DNA of 64,000 nt from Shewanella marisflavi. Its GTDB lineage: Bacteria > Pseudomonadota > Gammaproteobacteria > Enterobacterales > Shewanellaceae. The stretch spans positions 124,001-188,000 of the forward strand of contig NZ_JAKIKX010000006.1 in NCBI RefSeq assembly GCF_023283925.1, read 5' to 3'. The notes under the pieces were generated by a model, which did no database searches, was not told the origin of the DNA, and saw only the letters and a program-made list of their open reading frames with translations. A program made the translations under genes and the position numbers. Below, piece by piece: positions 1 through 8,482 of this stretch (position 1 is its first letter; the number at the start of each line of letters is the position of its first letter).

Positions 1-601
1 CCATAAGATCAGTCTCTTTGAAGAAGCCTTCAATCCAAAAACTTGAGGCGTCGATCAAGGCAACCACAGGGTTGTTGGCAATCACTTGAGAGCCGACTCG
101 GTAGTTGAGGTTGGTGATATAACCGTCCGTAGGGGCCGTTACCTTGGTGTACTGCAGGTTTAATCTGGCTTCCTCGACCTGTGCTTTGGCCATCAATAGG
201 TTGGCCTCTGCCGTATCAATGGCATTTTGCAGGTTATTAAGGGTTAATTCTGATTGTGCACCTGGTGTCAGTTTTTCAAGGTTCACCGCGCGATGGGCCT
301 CGTTTTTTGCCTTATCCACTAGTGTGGCCGCCTGTTTCTCATTGGCGATCGCCTTATTCAGGCTGGCCTGGTAAATACTTGGATCGATTTCAAACAAGAG
401 ATCACCGCGTTTAACTTGTGAGTTGTCTTCGATCTGCATATTGATGATCTGGCCAGTGACTCTTGGCGTGATTTGAATAATATGGGCACGCACCTGGCCA
501 TCTCTGGTCCAAGGGTTTTCAAGGTAAGTCTGATACTGGCTGTATAGGGTCGCAATGGCCGCTATAGCGATTATCGCCGTGATAAAATATTTTCTTAACA
601 T
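1..601 (-). CDS. HlyD/AaeA-like membrane-fusion protein (3' end outside window)
   Basis: Periplasmic adaptor of an efflux pump, probably linking an inner-membrane FUSC-type or MFS pump to the outer membrane. Reading the minus strand from the ATG at 601 gives about 200 residues. There is one N-terminal membrane anchor (residues 4-22), then a biotinyl-lipoyl half-domain (around VRAHIIQITPRVTGQI), a coiled-coil hairpin rich in Ala/Glu/Asn (about 80-150) and the second lipoyl half (KVTAPTDGYITNLNYRVGS). The 3' part lies beyond the left edge. It follows the DUF1656 gene at 614-826 by 12 bases. The order DUF1656 - HlyD matches E. coli aaeX-aaeA, where an AaeB pump follows; here aaeB would be off the window. 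Substrate unknown; aromatic acids are suggested only by analogy. Confidence 0.85.
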   Translation of the reverse strand, partial: MLRKYFITAIIAIAAIATLYSQYQTYLENPWTRDGQVRAHIIQITPRVTGQIINMQIEDNSQVKRGDLLFEIDPSIYQASLNKAIANEKQAATLVDKAKNEAHRAVNLEKLTPGAQSELTLNNLQNAIDTAEANLLMAKAQVEEARLNLQYTKVTAPTDGYITNLNYRVGSQVIANNPVVALIDASSFWIEGFFKETDLM

Positions 602-613
602 CTTGTTACCTAA

Positions 614-826
614 TTAGAAAATTGAAATAAACTGACTAATCACACCAACGAAGATGATGGTGATTGAGAGCTCTGCTATAGCTGGTACTGCAATATACCT
701 GTGCCAGCCAAGTCGGGTTCCGATAGCGGTAACCATGGCCGCGAGAAGGTAAGCCAGTATTCCAACAAGCAATAAGGGGGGGAAATAGACATCACCTAAT
801 GCTATTTCATGGGGCATGATGTTCAT
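614..826 (-). CDS. DUF1656 small membrane protein (AaeX-like)
   Basis: Protein of 70 residues with two predicted membrane helices (about residues 16-36 and 46-68) and the family-typical N-terminus MPHEIALGDVYFPP. DUF1656 proteins such as E. coli AaeX are encoded directly before HlyD/FUSC efflux genes; their molecular role is not known. The first ATG (826) has an AGG about 10 bases upstream; an internal ATG at 817 is an alternative start. It forms an operon with the adaptor gene at 1-601 and is divergent from the LysR gene at 1065. Confidence 0.8.
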   Translation of the reverse strand: MNIMPHEIALGDVYFPPLLLVGILAYLLAAMVTAIGTRLGWHRYIAVPAIAELSITIIFVGVISQFISIF

Positions 827-1064
827 CTGTATTTAACCTTATGTATGTGAAAATGGCGCATCTCGAGGTTTGATGGCACCGTATTTTTGATAGGGTAGCG
901 ATGTTAGTGGCTTGGCAAATAAAGTCACAATCACATATGACGGATCAAACCCATCAAAACAGATAAACAAACACTTACGAATATGCTAGTTTAGGGCTTC
1001 AACATATCCTTTCGAATGGCTGGCGAATTAGTGCGGCATGTAAGATTTTTCAGGGAGTGGAATA

Positions 1065-1970
1065 ATGAACTTTAGCTTAGAACAACTGCTTGCTTTTGTT
1101 ACTGTTTATGATCTTAAGTCTTTCAGTAAGGCAGCCGTCAAGCTAGATAAGCATCGCACGACGATTGGCCAGGTGATCACTAACTTAGAAGATCAGTTGG
1201 CTATCACCTTGTTTGAGCGTATTGGCCGCTCTGTTGAGCCTACTCAAGATGCCGATTTACTCTATCACTACGCTAAGCAAGCCATAGAACAAACCCGTAC
1301 CTTCGATCGCGTCGCGTTAAGTCTGTCTTATGGCACGTTAGAGTCGGTGACGATTGCCTATCCGAGTTTTATTCCCCAGCATGTGCTCACTGTGATACGT
1401 CATGCACTCATAGAAGAATTTCCCTATATGAGGGTTAATCTATTGGTGCGTTCGAAAGCCGAAATTAAGAAGGGGATTCAAGACGGGTCTATTCATTTTG
1501 GCCTGGTCAACGTGTTCGAAAGTAAGGTGATAAGTAGTATCGATGCGGTGTTGATGCGTAGCATCGCCTTTGTACCTTTTACCAGCGAAAATAGTGAGCT
1601 GGCGCGAATGCCGTCGAATGAAACTTACACCGCAATGAAATCGACCCGCCAATTTGTACTCAAATCTATGCTTGACGATGATATGGAAAGTCGGGTGATC
1701 CTCTCCTCTCAGTATGAAGTGGTGGACCAGCAGACACTTATTATCAGAATGGTACAAGAGGGATTGGGCTGGGCATTGCTGCCACGAACCATAGTCCAAT
1801 CTGAATATTATTCAGACGATATTGTTGAGATTGAGCTCGATCAGCTTAAAGAAGCCGTCCATGTCCCCGTGTCACTCTGGTGTCAGCATTCAAAGCAGGT
1901 GATGATTGTTAAGAAAGTCATTTACAAGAGTATTATGGATTACCTTAAGGTGCTCGATTCACCAAGTTAA
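1065..1970 (+). CDS. LysR-family transcriptional regulator
   Basis: A 301-residue DNA-binding regulator. The N-terminal winged helix-turn-helix (about residues 5-64) shows the LysR pattern: FVTVYDLKSFSKAAVKL, then the recognition helix TTIGQVITNLEDQL and LFERIGRS. A substrate-binding domain follows (about 90-295). Start: ATG at 1065, preceded by GGGAGTGG. It is transcribed away from the DUF1656-HlyD efflux operon, with about 240 bases between, the layout of E. coli aaeR/aaeXAB. LysR proteins often control the divergent neighbour, so efflux control is a fair inference, but the ligand is unknown. It is followed by a hairpin at 1984-2005. Confidence 0.9.
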   Translation: MNFSLEQLLAFVTVYDLKSFSKAAVKLDKHRTTIGQVITNLEDQLAITLFERIGRSVEPTQDADLLYHYAKQAIEQTRTFDRVALSLSYGTLESVTIAYPSFIPQHVLTVIRHALIEEFPYMRVNLLVRSKAEIKKGIQDGSIHFGLVNVFESKVISSIDAVLMRSIAFVPFTSENSELARMPSNETYTAMKSTRQFVLKSMLDDDMESRVILSSQYEVVDQQTLIIRMVQEGLGWALLPRTIVQSEYYSDDIVEIELDQLKEAVHVPVSLWCQHSKQVMIVKKVIYKSIMDYLKVLDSPS

Positions 1971-1983
1971 CAATACATTGGTT

Positions 1984-2005
1984 GGCCTCTGCAACGTCAG
2001 AGGCC
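1984..2005 (+). terminator. Hairpin after the LysR gene
   Basis: Perfect 8-bp arms GGCCTCTG / CAGAGGCC with a 6-base loop, 13 bases after the LysR stop codon. There is no T-run directly after it, so it is a weak or non-canonical terminator candidate. Confidence 0.4.
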
Positions 2006-2060
2006 TATCCTCATACCTTACTTTTTCTAAAGTAATTCAAATTCTTACCTATTCTTCTAG

Positions 2061-2076
2061 CATGACTTAAGTCATG
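2061..2076. promoter_or_regulatory. Perfect 16-bp palindrome CATGACTTAAGTCATG
   Basis: A self-complementary 16-mer about 210 bases upstream of the transporter gene at 2289 and about 90 bases after the LysR stop. Size and symmetry fit a dimeric regulator site, but no regulator can be named. Confidence 0.35.
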
Positions 2077-2288
2077 TGTCGGCTTTTATGAAGGGTTTCA
2101 TCCTTCATAGACGATTATCTAAGTTTCATTGTCGCGCATAAAATTCATCTGAAATCGAGGTCTATACGCTTAGCTTTTGCACTACTTGAGTGGTTCGCAA
2201 AAGGGGATTGCGATGGCCACGATAAATAGAATTTAACTAGACATGACTGAACACCAAGGCATGTCTATAACATTCAAGTGGTCAGGCG

Positions 2289-3977
2289 ATGGAAACACTA
2301 CAAAATATTTTCAATTTTTCTCCTTACTTCCCCATTTTGATCACTTTGGTCTTGGGGTTCTTGGTCGGAAAGATCTCGGTAGGGCGTTTTAGCTTAGGCA
2401 GCATAGTGGGCACCTTATTGGTGGGCATGCTGGTTGGTTTAAATGGTGTCGAAATCACGCCAAGCGTTAGGTGGGTATTCTTTGGCTTTTTCATGTATGT
2501 GGTGGGCTACCAAGGGGGCTATCACCTTATTAGCACACTGAAATTGCGCAAGAAGTCTATACTTCTAGCGAGTGTATTGATGAGTCTCGTTGCCGTGTCG
2601 ACCCTTGCTATTGCTAGCTGGCTATTCGAGCTGGATCTCTATATGGCAATTGGCATGACGGCTGGCAGCTTTGTTCATCCTGAAATCATTAGTGCCGCCA
2701 TTGACGCTATTGGTGATTTTTCTGGTGTGAGTGAAGCCGCTAAAAATCTGGCCCAAAGTGAAATTATCTTAGGCTATATGCTCACGGTTATTTTTGGTGT
2801 GCTAGGCCCGGTGATCATGATGTCTTGGTTTTTCCCCAAGGTTATGCCAAAGGTGATGGGGTTTCAGACGGAGAGCAGCGATCTGCTCGATGCCACACCA
2901 TCGGCCATGCGTAAGCCTATCAACAGCGCGCATAGCATAGTCAGGCGTGTTTTTGAGGTGAACCAGGAGAGCACTGTGGTGGGTAAGACCCTGCAGCAGC
3001 TGACGGCACCATCTATCGATATTATTTTTGAGTTATCACGTGCCAGTAATAGTGACCAGGGGCTTAAGGATGGGGATCCAATCGCGATAGGCGATATCAT
3101 CACCATTACAGGTCGCCACAATGCCTTGTTTTACTTCGACGATAATTTGTTAGGAACAGAGCTTCCCTGTGATAGCCAGACCAATGTTAGCGAAGAGAGC
3201 TATCTGATGCAGGTCAACACGCCTGAACTCGTGGGTCAGTCATTGCAGCAGGTAAAAACCGCTTTAAATCAGAGTACACACAGAGGTGTTTGTATCACCG
3301 AGTTACTTCGAGATGAGCAGGCACTGGAGATCACTCCCGATTTGGTGGTGAAACGCCATGACATATTGCAGATCACCGGCAGTTCTTGCGATGTGCAGCT
3401 GGTTAAAAATGACTTTAGTCAGCGCTCGCCAAACAGCGGTGTGAATCAGGCCTTATTTGGCGCTGGTTTGGTACTGGCTTATATGATCAGCATGTGGCAT
3501 CTCAATATAGGCGGTATTTACCTCTATTTCAGTATGGGTCTGAGCAGCTTGGTTTCGGGCATTGCAGTGGGCTGGGCATGTCACAAGATCAACCCGCTAG
3601 ATATGCTGCCTGTAGATACCAGTAATGCTGTACGCAACGTGTCACTGCTGGTGTTTACCGCGATCACGGGGTTGTATTTTGGCCCTAAGATGTTTTATGC
3701 CATGAATGCCAGTGGAATTAAGGTCGCCTTAGTTGGTAGTGCTGTGGTGCTGATATCACAGCTGCTTTCATTTGCTATCGCTTATCGGATTTTCAAGATT
3801 AAGAGTCCGAGCGACTTAATCGGCTGCGTCAGTGGTAGTCAGCATTCAGGTCTCGGCATGCCTGCCATTTATAAGCAGGATGGATTTAAAAGCACCATTC
3901 ATGCCTTGGCGGTTTCATATATTACATCAAGCTTCTTGATGTTGATTGTCGTCTCAATTGTTTTAAATTTGATGTGA
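2289..3977 (+). CDS. AspT/YidE/YbjL-family putative transporter
   Basis: A 562-residue inner-membrane protein of the aspartate:alanine exchanger family. It has two blocks of membrane helices (about residues 10-185 and 385-560) around a soluble middle (about 210-380). The middle carries two RCK_C/TrkA-C-like modules, seen in the paired patterns VGKTLQQLTAPSIDIIFELSR..GDIITITGR and VGQSLQQVKTALNQ..DILQITG. The family moves small carboxylates or amino acids; the substrate here cannot be read from sequence. Start is the ATG at 2289. The stop lies inside an inverted repeat (3967-3996). No operon partner: the next gene begins 74 bases on, with its own ribosome site. Confidence 0.8.
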   Translation: METLQNIFNFSPYFPILITLVLGFLVGKISVGRFSLGSIVGTLLVGMLVGLNGVEITPSVRWVFFGFFMYVVGYQGGYHLISTLKLRKKSILLASVLMSLVAVSTLAIASWLFELDLYMAIGMTAGSFVHPEIISAAIDAIGDFSGVSEAAKNLAQSEIILGYMLTVIFGVLGPVIMMSWFFPKVMPKVMGFQTESSDLLDATPSAMRKPINSAHSIVRRVFEVNQESTVVGKTLQQLTAPSIDIIFELSRASNSDQGLKDGDPIAIGDIITITGRHNALFYFDDNLLGTELPCDSQTNVSEESYLMQVNTPELVGQSLQQVKTALNQSTHRGVCITELLRDEQALEITPDLVVKRHDILQITGSSCDVQLVKNDFSQRSPNSGVNQALFGAGLVLAYMISMWHLNIGGIYLYFSMGLSSLVSGIAVGWACHKINPLDMLPVDTSNAVRNVSLLVFTAITGLYFGPKMFYAMNASGIKVALVGSAVVLISQLLSFAIAYRIFKIKSPSDLIGCVSGSQHSGLGMPAIYKQDGFKSTIHALAVSYITSSFLMLIVVSIVLNLM

Positions 3978-3996
3978 CCTGAGTGTCACATCAAAT
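3967..3996 (+). terminator. 12-bp inverted repeat spanning the transporter stop codon
   Basis: Arms ATTTGATGTGAC and GTCACATCAAAT are perfectly complementary around a 6-base loop, and the TGA stop (3975-3977) sits in the left arm. There is no T-run after the stem. It may be a transcript-end or stability hairpin rather than a classical intrinsic terminator. Confidence 0.45.
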
Positions 3997-4051
3997 AGTT
4001 AGACTCATTAGCTAATTTTATTTTTAAAACAGATTTACAGGTGATTAAGCA

Positions 4052-5221
4052 ATGATTAAAAAAACTCTCTTGTGCGCCTTGCTCATGGCTTCATCACAGG
4101 CCCTCGCAGATGCATCTGATTTTTTCGATGAGCAAGATGGCCAGTTAGATCTGGGTCATTATTTAGCTGAAAACGCCTACGGTTTTCTGCCGATCCCCAT
4201 GTTAATCACCGAACCCGCTGTCGGCGTAGGTGGGGGCTTGGTGGGCCTGTTTCTGCATGAAACCGAAGAGGAAAAAGTTCGTCGTATGCAAAAGGCCCGT
4301 GAATCTATCGACGGTGGTGCCCAGCTTATGCCTGCGGCCATGACCTTAGTGGGTGCGGCGGGTACCGAAAATGGTACCTGGCTTGCGTTTGCTGGTCATC
4401 GTCATTCCTGGCTGCAAGATACTATTCGGTATACGGGCATTGCCGGTGTCGCCAATGCGAACCTGGATATCTACTCTCGCCTGGGTGGCCTGTTGCCCCC
4501 CGAGCATGCGATTCAATTTGATACTGAGACCCAAGCCGTGTTTGCCTTGCAAAAGGCGCAGTTTAGGGTAGCCAAAACACCCTTGATGTTAGGGGTTAAA
4601 CAGATCTGGAGCCAGTCGAGCGTTTCCTCTTCTGATGCCTTAGTGGATTGGATTCTAAAAAATCGCTTAGGTGATAGCAGTACAACTTCGGGTCTGGGAC
4701 TTGTCGCCGAGTATGATACTCGCGACAACATGTTCTTCCCCAAGAAGGGTTTCACCGTATCGAGTGAATATATGGTGTTCGATGAGGCTATCGGCTCTGA
4801 CATTAATTACCAAACCTTGAATGTCAGTGGTGAGGTTTACGTGCCGATCACTGAGCATTGGACCTTCGCCGCCGCGGCCAGCTATGACGCCATCTACGGT
4901 GATGACAATGAGCTGACACCAACGGCGAAACCCTTTGTGAACCTACGTGGTGTGTCGGCGTTTCGTTACCAAGGCGATCAGGTCGCCACTGTGCAGTCTC
5001 AGTTGATGTATCACTTTGACCACAGATGGACGGTCTCTGGCTTCTACGGTTATGGCCAAACGGCTAATGACAGCAATTATGAAAACCAAGACTCGGTAAA
5101 TGCCTATGGCGTGGGTTTCCGTTATCAGATTGCCCGTCGTTATGGTATCCACATGGGTGTCGATTTGGCGAGAAGCGGCGACGACAACGCTATCTACTTC
5201 CAAGTGGGATCAGGCTTCTAA
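4052..5221 (+). CDS. BamA/TamA-family outer-membrane beta-barrel protein
   Basis: A 389-residue exported protein. The signal peptide is MIKKTLLCALLMASSQALA, with cleavage about residue 19. The mature part has alternating beta-strand patterns, the Omp85-like motif GLGLVAEYDTRDNMFFPKKG (about 216-235), and ends in Phe, as outer-membrane barrels do. There is room for the barrel but no POTRA domains, so it resembles the short surface-antigen-like members of the Omp85 superfamily. Function unknown: a channel or small-molecule/lipid role is possible. Start is the ATG at 4052, preceded by ACAGGTG. The 3' end overlaps the convergent MFS gene by 32 bases. Confidence 0.8.
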   Translation: MIKKTLLCALLMASSQALADASDFFDEQDGQLDLGHYLAENAYGFLPIPMLITEPAVGVGGGLVGLFLHETEEEKVRRMQKARESIDGGAQLMPAAMTLVGAAGTENGTWLAFAGHRHSWLQDTIRYTGIAGVANANLDIYSRLGGLLPPEHAIQFDTETQAVFALQKAQFRVAKTPLMLGVKQIWSQSSVSSSDALVDWILKNRLGDSSTTSGLGLVAEYDTRDNMFFPKKGFTVSSEYMVFDEAIGSDINYQTLNVSGEVYVPITEHWTFAAAASYDAIYGDDNELTPTAKPFVNLRGVSAFRYQGDQVATVQSQLMYHFDHRWTVSGFYGYGQTANDSNYENQDSVNAYGVGFRYQIARRYGIHMGVDLARSGDDNAIYFQVGSGF

Positions 5222-6341
5222 GCTTTCCCAACAAAGTGGCCAGGGTAAGCAGCGGGGCGGTGATCACTAACGAGCCGCCCAATTGCCCAGTTAGGCTCAC
5301 TAACGCGAGTCCCAAGGCGATTAGCAGATAGTAGAGCAGACCAAACAGGGCTCCTGCGGTGCCAGCCTGGTCGCGATAGTCGACTAAGGCTTGGCTAAGC
5401 AGGTTAGGAATTGCGATGCCAAAGGCGGCCACTATGATGGCCATGGGCAACAAAAAGCCCAGGTGCGTCTCGGTGAAATACACCCCAATGGCACCCATAA
5501 GGGCCAGCAGGCAAGCCAGTTGCAGCAAGCGCTGTGACATCATGCCTCGCTGTAATAGGCCTTTGTTGACGGCACTGCCAATCAGCGTACCTAGCGCCAA
5601 CACCACGCCGCTATAACCAAATGCCTGCATACTCAGCCCTAGGCGCTCAAACAGGAAGGGCCCCTGCAGGTAGTAGCTAAACAGCAATACATTAAAACCC
5701 GCCACCAATGTCGCATAGTGCCAAATATGGCCATCTTTAGCCATACGCTTGCTCAGTGACCAGATTGACCCGGGCAGCTGCCCAGCCGGGCGTGTCTCAG
5801 GCAGGCGTTGCAGGCAGATACCAAAAAGCAGCACGGCCAAGAGGCACAGGGTGAGAAATATCGCCCGGTATCCGCCCAAGTCAGCCAGCAAGCCACCAAC
5901 GGACATGCCGATGACCGGACCAATGGCAATCCCTATCCCCATGTAAGCGAACACCTTAGCCAGGGCGATGCCGTCGAAACTGTCTCTGAGCATGGTCTGA
6001 GTGACCACAGAACCCACGGCCGCGCCGAAGGCGCTGAGGGCTCGCATTGTCAGTAGCCAGTCAAAGCTGGGCACCCAAAGGGCGGCAAACGCCGCGATAC
6101 CATAGAGCAACAGACCGAGTAACAGAGTGGTACGCCTGCCCAGATGGTCACACAATATGCCCCAACACACTACGCCTAGGGCGAAGGCCAGGAAATAGAT
6201 AGACAGGGTCTGGCCCGCCATGGCCTGTGGCACCTCAAAACCTGCGGCAATGTGAGGCAGCGCCGGGCTGTAGAGGGTTTCCACTATCTGGGGAAACATC
6301 ATCAGGATCACCATCAAGGGGATCGAAGGAGTCGCTTTCAT
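5190..6341 (-). CDS. Bcr/CflA-type MFS drug efflux transporter
   Basis: A 383-residue inner-membrane protein with 12 predicted helices. The MFS signature lies in the loop between helices 2 and 3 (GILCDHLGRRTTLLLG, about residues 61-76) and the antiporter-like stretch in helix 5 (GIGIAIGPVIGMSVGG, about 135-150). These features place it with the Bcr/CflA drug:proton antiporters (12-helix DHA1 group). Start is the ATG at 6341. It is divergent from the AraC-family regulator at 6441, a common arrangement in which the regulator controls the pump. Substrate unknown. Its last 10 codons overlap the 3' end of the outer-membrane protein gene on the other strand. Confidence 0.85.
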   Translation of the reverse strand: MKATPSIPLMVILMMFPQIVETLYSPALPHIAAGFEVPQAMAGQTLSIYFLAFALGVVCWGILCDHLGRRTTLLLGLLLYGIAAFAALWVPSFDWLLTMRALSAFGAAVGSVVTQTMLRDSFDGIALAKVFAYMGIGIAIGPVIGMSVGGLLADLGGYRAIFLTLCLLAVLLFGICLQRLPETRPAGQLPGSIWSLSKRMAKDGHIWHYATLVAGFNVLLFSYYLQGPFLFERLGLSMQAFGYSGVVLALGTLIGSAVNKGLLQRGMMSQRLLQLACLLALMGAIGVYFTETHLGFLLPMAIIVAAFGIAIPNLLSQALVDYRDQAGTAGALFGLLYYLLIALGLALVSLTGQLGGSLVITAPLLTLATLLGKLRSLIPLGSR

Positions 6342-6440
6342 GGTTAATGATTCGCCGTTGTCAAAAGAGTGTGCAGTCTAACGGCCTTTGCTATAGTCCA
6401 AATAATATGATTGAGACAAAAAATATCGAAATAAGGACTT

Positions 6441-7217
6441 ATGGCATTTATCGATGAGTCGAGCCTAATAAACCTTGAAGCGCTGGAAGCCGAGGTGGTG
6501 GGTATCGCCGCCCGTCTCGGTCAGCACGATTCAGGTATGCATAGCCACACCAAGGCGCAGCTGCTCTATGCTCCTCAGGGGTGTATGACCATCACGCTGG
6601 AGGGCCTTCATTGTGTATTGCCGCCCACCCGTGCCGCCTGGATCCCGCCTGAGTGCCGCCACAGTGTGGTGATGGAACGGGTGGTCGATTACCGCTCTGT
6701 CTACTTTGCCCCGCATCTGACCCAGACTATTGCTAATCGTATTCAAATTCTTGAGGTGACCCCCTTGTTAAAGGCGCTGGTGGAGCGCATGGCCTTTTGG
6801 CCCTGGGACAAACCGGCGGCAGCTATGGTGAACACCTATCAGCTATTCTTTGAGGAGTTGGCACAGGCCAAGGAGAGTTACCAGGCGTTACCTTTGCCAA
6901 GCGACAGACGCCTGCAAGCCTGGCTGGAAGATTTGCAGCGTGCCCCTTGTGATGTGCCGACCCTTAAGGATCTGGGGCAGCAGTTAGGCGCCAGTAGCAA
7001 GACCATAAGTCGCATTTTTACCCGGCAGACGGGCATGGCGTATCAGAGCTGGCGCCAGCAGTGGCGGCTACAACAGGCGATCGCCTTGCTGGCCACCGAC
7101 CATCAGGTCAATGATGTCGCCTATCGTCTGGGCTTCTCCAGTGACAGCGCCTTTATCGCCTTCTTTAAGCAGCATACCGGGACCACGCCGCTGCAGTATT
7201 TGCAGCCAAAATACTGA
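6441..7217 (+). CDS. AraC-family transcriptional regulator with N-terminal cupin
   Basis: A 258-residue regulator. The N-terminal AraC_binding-type cupin (about residues 15-90) includes HSHTKAQLLYAPQGCMTI and the proline-rich strand PPTRAAWIPPECRHSV. Two helix-turn-helix motifs form the C-terminus (about 165-255): TLKDLGQQLGASSKTISRIF and VNDVAYRLGFSSDSAFIAFFKQHTGTTP. This matches one-component regulators that control divergently encoded efflux pumps. Start is the ATG at 6441, preceded by AAGGA. It lies 99 bases from the divergent MFS gene; control of that gene is inferred from layout only. Confidence 0.9.
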   Translation: MAFIDESSLINLEALEAEVVGIAARLGQHDSGMHSHTKAQLLYAPQGCMTITLEGLHCVLPPTRAAWIPPECRHSVVMERVVDYRSVYFAPHLTQTIANRIQILEVTPLLKALVERMAFWPWDKPAAAMVNTYQLFFEELAQAKESYQALPLPSDRRLQAWLEDLQRAPCDVPTLKDLGQQLGASSKTISRIFTRQTGMAYQSWRQQWRLQQAIALLATDHQVNDVAYRLGFSSDSAFIAFFKQHTGTTPLQYLQPKY

Positions 7218-7712
7218 GGGGTTGGCCACTAGAAATGACAATATTTCAATATCTTATATTTTAGTTTCTGGTTGAGACGGTTATCTAGCGGAACGATTTA
7301 ACACCATGGCCGCATGGTTAACCTATCGCCTGCCCGGCGAGGGATGTGCAAGCACTCTTTTGGCCCGCCACAAGCACATCCATGTGGGCTTCACGGCGGC
7401 GTCCATGCCGCCGAGAGCCAAAAGCGTGCTTACACCCCTATCTAAACATCTCTTCGATTAAACGTTACCTGTTGCCGTTCAAGGTGGTGGCTTCTTTCGC
7501 TTTGGAGAATGCGAGGAAGTCTTAGCCCTCTTATGAAATAAGCAAAATTTCGCTGTATCTTGGCGGAGGTTACTTTTGTATTGAAAAGAACTGCATGCAT
7601 TGATATAAAATTCAAGGCGTTACATTTAGTATAGCGGAATGCATTAGGTACTATCGATTCGCCTATTCGGCAATCTCGCTAACATGTATCATAAAACAAG
7701 GAAGTATCTTAA
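7218..7712 (+). other. Gene-free region with a hairpin-rich repeat
   Basis: 495 bases without a supportable gene. The left half is GC-rich and carries the inverted-repeat element at 7341-7438. The right half (7500-7712) is AT-rich and presumably holds the promoter of the small membrane-protein gene at 7713. Confidence 0.6.
7341..7438. repeat. Multi-hairpin intergenic repeat element
   Basis: Outer arms GCAAGCACTCTTTTGGC (7348-7364) and GCCAAAAGCGTGCTTAC (7417-7433) are complementary at 15 of 17 positions. Inside lie two more hairpins: CACAT-CC-ATGTG (7376-7387) and CGGCGGC-GTCCAT-GCCGCCG (7394-7413). The structure is that of a dispersed non-coding repeat. A related-looking structure with CATCCAT/TCCATG motifs is at about 8141-8240. 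Confidence 0.6.
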
Positions 7713-7931
7713 ATGCAGGAAGGCCATTCAGTATATTTAAACTTTTTTATTAGTTGGTTTCCTATTCTATTAGTATTAATAGTTTGGCTAATCCCTTTGA
7801 TTGTTATTGGAAAATCAAAAAGAGTAGGAAGGAAAGAAAAAGCCATTTGGTTATTTGCCACATTTTTTGTTAGTTGGGTCAGCTTTATGCTCTATTTAAT
7901 TATTGCCCCAGTAATGCAAAACGACGACTGA
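7713..7931 (+). CDS. Small two-helix membrane protein, unknown function
   Basis: A 72-residue protein with two hydrophobic helices (about residues 8-32 and 45-66) joined by a short basic loop (GKSKRVGRKEKA), then a short polar tail. It resembles the superinfection-immunity / PLD-N-type small membrane proteins in outline (aromatic helix ends, KAIWLFATFFVSWVSFMLYL), but I do not recognise a specific family. Start is the ATG at 7713, preceded by AAGGAAG. Its AT-rich codon use contrasts with neighbouring genes, and it sits alone in a repeat-rich interval, which suggests acquisition by transfer. Confidence 0.6.
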   Translation: MQEGHSVYLNFFISWFPILLVLIVWLIPLIVIGKSKRVGRKEKAIWLFATFFVSWVSFMLYLIIAPVMQNDD

Positions 7932-8482
7932 CATGCCTGATAACAAACTGATGAAGTCATGTGCCATGCACTTTTTCTAAGAGAAGTTTGCACATGGGCA
8001 CATTGCAGGTGTGAGGTTACAGCGAAGGTAAGGTCTTCAAACATATATCATAAATTCAAAATGATCCAAAAAGTTAAGCCTCTCAGCCTTATAAACAAAG
8101 CTAAATCGAAGAAACGTTAGATACTGGTGTAAACACGGCTGCGACCTTCGCCAGTATGGATGCTGGCGTAGAGCCCACAGGGAGGTGCTCAAACAACATC
8201 CCTGTTTAACAGCCAGCTCGGCATCCATGCCTCTCGTTCGTGAGCTAGAAGCTGGGCTTCACTCACCGTGTCGCAGAAGTGTTTGCACATAAAGCCTGCG
8301 GCAGGCAATGGGTAGCGATGAAGGTGCGAGCTTCAACCTGACTCAATAAATGTCGAATACGTTCCGCTTACCCACATCACAAGTGATAGATGGCAATGAA
8401 GGTACGACCTTCAATTTCTGCTCAGATAACCATTCCCTTATGGGGCATCCCAACCAAAAAGGTACCCCTTACCCAAAGGGCA
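7932..8482 (+). other. Gene-free, repeat-rich region
   Basis: 551 bases with no supportable gene. Visible structure: CGCCAG/CTGGCG hairpin (8149-8168), ACAGGGA/TCCCTGT inverted repeat (8177-8205), and two similar short elements, GATGAAGGTGCGAGCTTCAA (8318-8337) and AATGAAGGTACGACCTTCAA (8395-8414), each a small hairpin. It looks like decayed dispersed repeats. Confidence 0.5.
8141..8240. repeat. Second hairpin-rich intergenic repeat
   Basis: Contains two stem-loops, CGCCAG..CTGGCG (8149-8168) and ACAGGGA..TCCCTGT (8177-8205), followed by GGCATCCATGCC (8220-8231), itself a near-palindrome. The shared CATCCAT motif suggests kinship with the element at 7341-7438, but the two are not close copies. 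Confidence 0.4.

Larger units (their letters stand above)
1971..2288 (+). other. Intergenic region between the LysR and AspT-type transporter genes
   Basis: 318 bases with no convincing gene. It holds the GGCCTCTG/CAGAGGCC hairpin just after the LysR stop, a perfect 16-bp palindrome at 2061-2076, a hairpin with 7-bp arms (ATGAAGG/CCTTCAT) at 2088-2108, and presumably the promoter of the transporter gene starting at 2289. Confidence 0.6.

Noticed and set aside
3967..3996. Possible CRP site (TGTGA...TCACA)
   Set aside because: The half-sites TGTGA and TCACA are separated by 8 bases instead of the usual 6, and the element lies across a stop codon rather than in a promoter.
4353..4571. Open frame of 72 codons within the outer-membrane protein gene
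   Set aside because: It is an out-of-frame shadow of a well-supported gene with signal peptide and barrel features.
8037..8228. 63-codon minus-strand frame
   Set aside because: It lies entirely over the hairpin-rich repeat and has no sign of protein structure.
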